NCBI GenBank assembly: GCA_044348345.1
Contig: JBIKSZ010000097.1
Coordinates: forward strand, 1-12,836
DNA: 12,836 nucleotides
Origin: Falsiroseomonas sp044348345
Lineage (GTDB): Bacteria; Pseudomonadota; Alphaproteobacteria; Acetobacterales; Acetobacteraceae
Direction of reading: 5' to 3'
In this document: positions 7,552 to 12,836 of the stretch, piece after piece
Numbering within the stretch: the stretch's first letter is position 1
How the letters are laid out: each line of letters opens with the position of its first letter
Notes under the pieces: model-generated
Told to the model about the DNA's origin: nothing
What the model saw: the letters and a program-made list of their open reading frames with translations, nothing else
Databases searched by the model: none
Program-made: the position numbers and the translations under genes

Positions 7552-9168
7552 ATGCCTGATGATGGCCAGGCCGTGGGCACGGTGGCAGAGGCGCTGCTGG
7601 CGGATCTCGCCCGGCGCGGCACGCAGCGCATCTGGGGCGTGCCGGGCGGCGGCTCCTCGCTCGATCTTCTGGCGAATATGGCGCGCTTCGGGATCGGCTT
7701 CGTGCTGGCGAAGCATGAAGGCGCGGCGGCGATGTCCGCCCTTGCGGATGCCGAGCTGACGGGCGCGCCGGGCGTGGTGCTGACGACCAAGGGCCCGGGC
7801 ATGGGCAATGCGCTGAACGGGCTGGCCTGCGCCAGCCTGGAACGCGCGCCGGTCGTGCTGGTCTCGGACGGATTCACCGCGAAGCAGCTCACCTACATCA
7901 CCCACCAGGTTTTCGATCAGCGCGATGCCAGCGCCGCCTTCGTCGCGGCTTATGCGCGCGCGGAAGGGGAGGCGCCGGCGGTCGAGATCGCCGCACTTCT
8001 CGACACTGCGCAGCACAAGCGCCGCGCGGTGCATCTCGACCTGACCGGGGAAGCCGCGCGGCGCGCGCCGGGTGTGGCGCCGGCGCCTGCCGCGACACCG
8101 GCCGCCGCGCCCGATATTGGTGATGCGTGTGCGCTGCTGGCCGGGGCGAAGCGGCCCGTGCTGGTCGTGGGGCTGGAAGCGGCGGAGCCCGCCGCCGCGG
8201 CCGCGCTGCGCAGGCTGGCTGAGGCGCTGCAGGCCCCGGTGCTTGTCACCTACAAGGCGAAGGGCGTGCTGCCCGACGCCCATCCGCTGCATGCCGGCAT
8301 CTTCACCGGCGGCTCGCTGGAAGCGCCCTGCGTGAACGCCGCGGACCTGATCGTGACGATCGGCCTCGACCCGGTGGAGCTGATCCTGCAGCCCTGGCGC
8401 TACCGCGCGCCGGTGCTGGATGTGGCGCTCGGCCCGCATCCGGTGCGCTATGTGGACCCCGCTGCGGCGCTGCATGGGCCGCTCGCGCCGAGCCTGGCGA
8501 AGCTCGGCGCTGTCGCGCGCCGCTCGGATTGGGGCGCGGCGGAGATCGCCGGGTATCGGTCGGCCGCGCTGGCTGCGCTGGCCTGGGCCGGGACGGGCGG
8601 CGTCGCCCCGCCCGACATCGTGCGCATCGCGCAGCAGGAAGCGCGTGTCGCCGACCGTGCACCGCGCGTCGCGGTGGATGCGGGGGCGCATATGTTCTCC
8701 GCCACCGCCTTCTGGGACTGCGAGCATCCGCACGACCTGCTGATCTCGAACGGCCTTGCCTCGATGGGCTTTGCGCTGCCGGCGGGGATCGCGGCGGCGC
8801 TGCACGACCCGGCGCGGGGCGCGATCGCCTTCACCGGCGATGGCGGCTTCATGATGGTGGCGGGCGAGCTGGCGACGGCTGCCGACACAGGCGCGAAGCT
8901 CATCACCATCGTCTTCAACGATGCGGCGCTGTCGCTGATCGACATCAAGCAGCAGAGCCGCCAGCTGGCGCCGGAAGGCGTGCGCTGGCAGCGCCCCGAC
9001 TTCACCAAGGTGGCCGAGGGGCTGGGCGTGAAGGGCCTGCGCGCCGATACGCCGGAGGAGTACCGCGCCGCGCTGCGCGCCGCCTTCGCGCATGATGGGC
9101 CGTCGTTGATTGACGTGCAGGTGAACCCCGCGGGCTATCCCGCGCAGCTGCAGGCGATGAGGGGCTGA
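7552..9168 (+). CDS. Thiamine-diphosphate-dependent enzyme, acetolactate synthase/decarboxylase superfamily
   Basis: Cytosolic ThDP enzyme of 538 residues that would form or break a C-C bond next to a carbonyl. Three domains are visible: the N-terminal pyrimidine-binding domain (about 8-170) with the cofactor-activating Glu E56 in AKHEGAAAMS and the TTKGPGMGNALNG segment; a central domain (about 190-320); and a C-terminal pyrophosphate-binding domain with the Mg/ThDP motif GDGG at 429-432 ending in N456 (IVFND). It is shorter than typical catabolic or biosynthetic acetolactate synthase large subunits, and no ilvN lies beside it, so branched-chain synthesis is unlikely. Sulfo-/phosphonopyruvate decarboxylase-like or diketone-hydrolase-like roles are possible. 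ATG 7552 is chosen because GGGGGAA (7539-7545) is 6 bases upstream; ATG 7534 is an alternative. Its stop overlaps the hyuB start (TGATG), indicating coupled translation. Confidence 0.9.
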   Translation: MPDDGQAVGTVAEALLADLARRGTQRIWGVPGGGSSLDLLANMARFGIGFVLAKHEGAAAMSALADAELTGAPGVVLTTKGPGMGNALNGLACASLERAPVVLVSDGFTAKQLTYITHQVFDQRDASAAFVAAYARAEGEAPAVEIAALLDTAQHKRRAVHLDLTGEAARRAPGVAPAPAATPAAAPDIGDACALLAGAKRPVLVVGLEAAEPAAAAALRRLAEALQAPVLVTYKAKGVLPDAHPLHAGIFTGGSLEAPCVNAADLIVTIGLDPVELILQPWRYRAPVLDVALGPHPVRYVDPAAALHGPLAPSLAKLGAVARRSDWGAAEIAGYRSAALAALAWAGTGGVAPPDIVRIAQQEARVADRAPRVAVDAGAHMFSATAFWDCEHPHDLLISNGLASMGFALPAGIAAALHDPARGAIAFTGDGGFMMVAGELATAADTGAKLITIVFNDAALSLIDIKQQSRQLAPEGVRWQRPDFTKVAEGLGVKGLRADTPEEYRAALRAAFAHDGPSLIDVQVNPAGYPAQLQAMRG

Positions 9169-10757
9169 TGATCCCGGCACTCCGATTGGGCACCGCCTGG
9201 GCCCGGCTTTGCGGGCTGATGGATGAGGCGGCCGAAAGCTTCGTCCGCACCTCCTTCTCCTCCGTCGTGCGCGACAATTGGGACATGGCGGTCGGGCTGA
9301 TGGACAGCGCGGGCCGGCAGGTCGCGCAATCCTCCCGCTCCGTGCCGAGCTTCGTCGGCACCATGCCGCGCACGCTGGCGGTGATGCTGGCGCGCTACCC
9401 GGCCGCAACGCTCGCGCCGGGCGATGTGCTGATCTCGAATGACGGCTACCACGGCACTGGGCACCTCAACGACATCACCATGGTGAAGCCGCTGTTCCGT
9501 GACGGCCGGATCGCCGCCTGGATCGGCAGCACCTTCCACTGCACCGACATTGGCGGCGCGCCGAGCGTCGAGGCGCGCGATGCGTGGGAGGAAGGGCTCA
9601 CCATCCCCGTCGCCAAGATCCTCCGCCGCGGGGAGGAGAATGAGGACGTCGTCGCCTTCCTTGAGGCCAATCTCCGCATGCCGGGGGAGGCGCTCGGCGA
9701 CATCCGCGCGCAGCTGGCCATGTACGACCAGGCCGCGCCGCGCCTGTTCCGCATCCTCGACGAGGAAGGCATCGCGGAGCTGGATGCGCTGGCCGCCGAG
9801 ATCTTCGCGCGATCGGAACGCGCCATGCGTGCGGCGATCGCCGCCGTGCCGGATGGCGAGGTGACGGATGAGGTCACCGCCGATGGCTTCGAGCACCCCG
9901 TCACCATCCGCCTTCGGCTTGCGGTGAAGGGGGAGGGGATCACGCTCGATTTCAGCGGGACCGATGCGCAGATCGCGCGCCCGGTGAACTCGCCGCTGAA
10001 CTTCACCCGCGCCTATTCGAACTACGCGGTGAAATGCGCCTTCGACCCGCAGACGCCGAACAATGATGGCAGCTTCCGGCCGATTACGCTGATCGCGCCG
10101 GAGGGCTCCATCGTGAATCCGCGCCGGCCCGCGCCGGTCTGGGGGCGGCATCTGACGGGCCATTACCTGCCCATGCTGGTGCTGGCCGCACTTGGGCGGC
10201 TGATGCCAGAGCGCGTCATCGCCGAATGCGGCAGCCCGCTCTGGAACGTCTATTTCACCGGCGAGCAGCCGGATGGGCGCCGCTACACGCGCATGTTCTT
10301 CATGAATGGCGGCCATGGCGCGGCGGCAGGGCATGACGGTCCGTCCTGCCTTTCCTTCCCCTCCAACGTCGCGACGCAGCCGACCGAGCAGTTCGAGAAT
10401 GCGGTGCCGATGCTGATCACGGAAAAGGCGCTGATCCCGGGTTCGGGTGGCGATGGCGCGCGGCGCGGCGGGCTTGGCCAGCGCATCTCCTTCCATGTGG
10501 TCGGGGAGAAGCCGGTCACCGCCACCTACCGGCATGAACGCGTGCAGCACCCGCCGCGCGGCTTGCTCGGCGGCGGCGCAGGCCGCGGCGGGCGCGATCT
10601 GGTGAATGGCAAGCCGGTCGCCGCGAAGGCGCGCATCGTGCTGAACCCGGGCGACACCATCACCTTCGAAACGCCGGGCGGCGGCGGCTTCGGCGATCCG
10701 CGCGAACGCAGCGCCGATGACCGCGCGCGCGACAAGGCCGAGGGCTACGAGGCATGA
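9168..10757 (+). CDS. hyuB: Hydantoinase B/oxoprolinase family subunit (HyuB)
   Basis: Cytosolic subunit of 529 residues, normal for HyuB. HyuB partners with ATP-using HyuA in N-methylhydantoinase, 5-oxoprolinase, caprolactamase and acetone/acetophenone carboxylase. Family segments: VRTSFSSVVRDNWD near the start; the NDxYxGxxHLxD block at 91-102 with H99 and D102; H124 and D127 in FHCTDIGG; EEGLTIP; the NSPLNFTRAYSNYA stretch; and the glycine-rich C-terminus LLGGGAGRGG and TPGGGGFGDP. The block reads NDGYHGTGHLND, with Gly 93 where many members have Pro, and the loop after DIGG lacks the common PGS, so it belongs to a divergent subfamily. The start overlaps the previous stop by one base (TGATG), with GAGGGG at 9159-9164. 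The end overlaps hyuA by four bases (ATGA). Family is firm; substrate unknown. Confidence 0.94.
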   Translation: MIPALRLGTAWARLCGLMDEAAESFVRTSFSSVVRDNWDMAVGLMDSAGRQVAQSSRSVPSFVGTMPRTLAVMLARYPAATLAPGDVLISNDGYHGTGHLNDITMVKPLFRDGRIAAWIGSTFHCTDIGGAPSVEARDAWEEGLTIPVAKILRRGEENEDVVAFLEANLRMPGEALGDIRAQLAMYDQAAPRLFRILDEEGIAELDALAAEIFARSERAMRAAIAAVPDGEVTDEVTADGFEHPVTIRLRLAVKGEGITLDFSGTDAQIARPVNSPLNFTRAYSNYAVKCAFDPQTPNNDGSFRPITLIAPEGSIVNPRRPAPVWGRHLTGHYLPMLVLAALGRLMPERVIAECGSPLWNVYFTGEQPDGRRYTRMFFMNGGHGAAAGHDGPSCLSFPSNVATQPTEQFENAVPMLITEKALIPGSGGDGARRGGLGQRISFHVVGEKPVTATYRHERVQHPPRGLLGGGAGRGGRDLVNGKPVAAKARIVLNPGDTITFETPGGGGFGDPRERSADDRARDKAEGYEA

Positions 10758-12805
10758 ACGCCCCCTTCCGCATCGGCGTCGATATCGGCGGCACCTTCAC
10801 CGACCTCGTCATGCTGGACACGCGCGACGGACGTCTGTTCAACGGCAAGGTGCTGACCACGCCGCACGCGCCCGAGCAGGCCGTGCTGGAGGGCGTGCGC
10901 GGCCTGCTGGCGCGCAACGGCGTGGCGTCAGACCAGGTGCGCCATGTCATCCACGGCACCACGCTGGTCGCCAATGCGCTGATCGAGCGCCGCGGTGTGC
11001 CCACGGGCTTCCTGACGACGCAAGGCTTCAGGGACGTGCAGGAGATCGGCACGGAGCTGCGCCACGATACCTATGACCTGTTCATGCGCCGCCCGCAGCC
11101 GCTGGTGCCGCGCAGCTTGCGGCTGGATGTGCCAGAGCGGCTGATGCCCGATGGCAGCGTGCGCCAGCCGCTGGACGAAGCGGCCGCGCGCGCTGCGATC
11201 CGTCAGTTGCGCGATGCCGGCGCGCAGGCCATCGCGGTCTGCCTTCTGCATGCCTTCGTGAACCCCGCGCATGAGCGGCGCATCGCGGAGCTGGTGGCGG
11301 AGGAAGCGCCCGAGGTCGCTGTCTGCCTCTCGGGTGAGCTGGTGCCGGAGATCGGCGAATACGAGCGCGGCTCCACCACCATCGCCAACGCCTATGTCCT
11401 GCCGGTCTTCGCGCGCTATTTGGCGCGGCTGGATGCTGGCCTGCGGGAAGCGGGCGTCACCGGCCCGCTATTCCTGATGCTGTCCGATGGCGGCACCGTC
11501 GCGCGCGATGTTGCCGCGCGTCATCCGATCCGCCTGGTGCAATCCGGCCCCGCCGGCGGCGTGCAGGCGTCGCGCGTGTATGGAGAGGCGGCGGGTGCGC
11601 CCGACATTCTTTGCTTCGATATGGGCGGCACCACGGCCAAGGCCGCGCTGATCGATGGCGGCCAGCCGGCGCGCAGCCTGGACTTCGAGGTCGCGCGCAC
11701 CGACCGTTTCCGCAAGGGCAGCGGCCTTCCGCTGAAGGTGCCGGTGGTCGAGATGATCGAGATTGGCGCGGGCGGCGGGTCCGTCGCGCGGGTGGATGCG
11801 CTCGGCCTGGTGCGTGTCGGGCCGGACAGCGCCAGCAGCGATCCCGGCCCGGCCTGCTACGGGCTTGGCGGCGACGAACCGACCGTGACGGATTGCGACC
11901 TGCTGCTCGGCTATCTCGCGCCCGACAGTTTCCTGGGCGGGGAGATGCAGCTCGATGTCGCGGCGGCCGAGCGCGCGATCGGCGCGAAGCTTGGCGGGCC
12001 GCTCGGCCTTTCGCCGGTCGAGGCGGCGTTTGCTGTGCATGAGACGGTGAACACCGCCATGGCCCAGGCGGCGGCGATCCATGCGCTGGAAAAGGCGCGC
12101 CGGATCGAGGGCTATACGCTGGTGCCGATCGGCGGCGCGGGCCCCGTGCATGCGGTGGAAGTCGCCCGAAAACTTGGCATCGCGCGGCTGGTCGTGCCGG
12201 CGGGCGCAGGCGTCGCCTCGGCCTTCGGCTTTCTTGCTGCGCCGATCAGCTTTGCGCTGCTGCGCGGCATGGTCGCGCCACTCGACGGCCTCGACCTCGA
12301 CGCGCTGCGCGCGATGCTGGCGGAGATGGAGGCGGAAGGCCGGGCGCTGGTCGCACAAGCCGGGAGCGAGGCCGCGGAGACGCGCATCCGGGTTGCCATG
12401 CGCTATGCCGGCCAGGGTTTCGGGGTGGAGGCGGAGGTCACGGCGCTGGACCGCGATGCGATCCGCGCCGCTTTCGAGGCCGAGTATCTGCGCCTCTATG
12501 GCCGGACCGAGCCGCATCTGCCGGTGGAATGCGTCGGCTGGCGCGTGACGGTTGCGGGCCCGACGCCGCGGCTCGATCTCGCGGCCGGCGGCGCGCCGGG
12601 CGGTGTTGCGCGGAAGGGCACGCGGCCGGCCTGGTTCGGCGGGCGCTTTGTGGACGCTGCGGTGATCGAGCGCGCGGCGCTGCGGCCGGGCGATCGCGTC
12701 GAAGGCCCAGCGCTGGTCGAGGAGCGGGAGAGCACGCTGGTGCTGCCGCCCGGCGCCCGCGCGAGCTGTGATGCGGCGCTGAATTTGGTGGTGGAGGTGG
12801 GGTAG
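10754..12805 (+). CDS. hyuA: Hydantoinase A/oxoprolinase family ATP-binding subunit (HyuA)
   Basis: Cytosolic ATP-binding subunit of 683 residues, expected to phosphorylate or activate the substrate for HyuB. It has the ASKHA (actin-like) ATPase motifs: phosphate-1 GVDIGGTFTD (8-17), phosphate-2 DMGGTTAK (289-296) and the adenosine motif GGAGPVHA (460-467). Other family blocks are HGTTLVANALIERRG, GEYERGSTTIANAYVLP and SDPGPACYGLGG. Domains in order: HydantA N-terminal (about 5-180), the main hydantoinase A domain (about 200-490) and a C-terminal domain to the end. It starts within the last codon of hyuB (ATGA), so translation is coupled and the two products are probably a complex. Which reaction it serves (ring-opening hydrolysis of a cyclic amide/imide or ATP-dependent carboxylation) cannot be told from motifs. 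A hairpin follows at the window edge. Confidence 0.95.
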   Translation: MNAPFRIGVDIGGTFTDLVMLDTRDGRLFNGKVLTTPHAPEQAVLEGVRGLLARNGVASDQVRHVIHGTTLVANALIERRGVPTGFLTTQGFRDVQEIGTELRHDTYDLFMRRPQPLVPRSLRLDVPERLMPDGSVRQPLDEAAARAAIRQLRDAGAQAIAVCLLHAFVNPAHERRIAELVAEEAPEVAVCLSGELVPEIGEYERGSTTIANAYVLPVFARYLARLDAGLREAGVTGPLFLMLSDGGTVARDVAARHPIRLVQSGPAGGVQASRVYGEAAGAPDILCFDMGGTTAKAALIDGGQPARSLDFEVARTDRFRKGSGLPLKVPVVEMIEIGAGGGSVARVDALGLVRVGPDSASSDPGPACYGLGGDEPTVTDCDLLLGYLAPDSFLGGEMQLDVAAAERAIGAKLGGPLGLSPVEAAFAVHETVNTAMAQAAAIHALEKARRIEGYTLVPIGGAGPVHAVEVARKLGIARLVVPAGAGVASAFGFLAAPISFALLRGMVAPLDGLDLDALRAMLAEMEAEGRALVAQAGSEAAETRIRVAMRYAGQGFGVEAEVTALDRDAIRAAFEAEYLRLYGRTEPHLPVECVGWRVTVAGPTPRLDLAAGGAPGGVARKGTRPAWFGGRFVDAAVIERAALRPGDRVEGPALVEERESTLVLPPGARASCDAALNLVVEVG

Positions 12806-12808
12806 CTC

Positions 12809-12831
12809 CCTCCCCCGCTCGGCGGGGGGGG
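12809..12831 (+). terminator. Probable terminator after hyuA, at the window edge
   Basis: CCCCCGC (12812-12818) pairs with GCGGGGG (12822-12828) around a 3-base loop; the stem can extend to 10 bp (12809-12831) through a T-G wobble. It starts 3 bases after the hyuA stop. Any T-run would lie beyond the window, so this is tentative. Confidence 0.4.
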
Positions 12832-12836
12832 CGCGG

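Noticed and set aside
7552..9168. Calling the ThDP enzyme acetolactate synthase (ilvB)
   Set aside because: Shorter than typical, no regulatory-subunit gene beside it, and its context is a hyu operon; only the superfamily can be supported.
7426..9408. Minus-strand reading frame of 660 codons opposite the ThDP gene
   Set aside because: Overlaps the divergent promoter and two real genes; the product is Arg/Ala/Gly-rich with no family motif.

Overview
The window is high-G+C bacterial DNA with tightly packed genes, many C/G-ending codons, short intergenic gaps and overlapping start/stop codons. An AapQ/AapM/AapP amino-acid transporter, a Kup potassium transporter and hydantoinase-family (HyuA/HyuB) genes together suggest an alphaproteobacterium. 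My best guess is the Acetobacteraceae (Roseomonas-like), but that is inference from style and gene content, not from a marker gene. I found no rRNA, tRNA, CRISPR array, transposase or phage gene.

Layout, left to right. (1) Bases 1-876, minus strand: an ornithine cyclodeaminase/mu-crystallin family reductase whose C-terminus runs off the left edge. (2) Bases 877-1055: a divergent promoter region holding a 15-bp direct repeat. (3) Bases 1056-4299, plus strand: two permeases and the ATPase of a polar amino-acid ABC transporter (aapQ, aapM, aapP) with no substrate-binding protein next to them, followed by a strong hairpin. (4) Bases 4385-6259: kup, potassium uptake, with a TTG start. (5) Bases 6311-6694: a small unrecognised protein starting with GTG, whose end overlaps by 9 bases the end of the convergent gene (6). 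(6) Bases 6686-7429, minus strand: a short-chain dehydrogenase/reductase. (7) Bases 7430-7551: a divergent control region with repeated TGCAT motifs. (8) Bases 7552-12805, plus strand: a translationally coupled three-gene operon encoding a thiamine-diphosphate enzyme, a HyuB-type subunit and a HyuA-type subunit, followed by a hairpin at the right edge.

How the parts may fit together. The left half looks like uptake of polar amino acids, beside a reductase that probably acts on cyclic imino acids. Kup may supply K+ as counter-ion, but that link is speculative. The right half looks like a catabolic module. HyuA/HyuB enzymes use ATP to activate and hydrolyse cyclic amides or imides, or to carboxylate ketones, and the thiamine-diphosphate enzyme would make or break a C-C bond next to a carbonyl. 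The divergent dehydrogenase could provide a redox step. The substrate cannot be read from the sequence. This three-gene pairing is the best candidate here for an undescribed pathway. Everything else belongs to well-known families.
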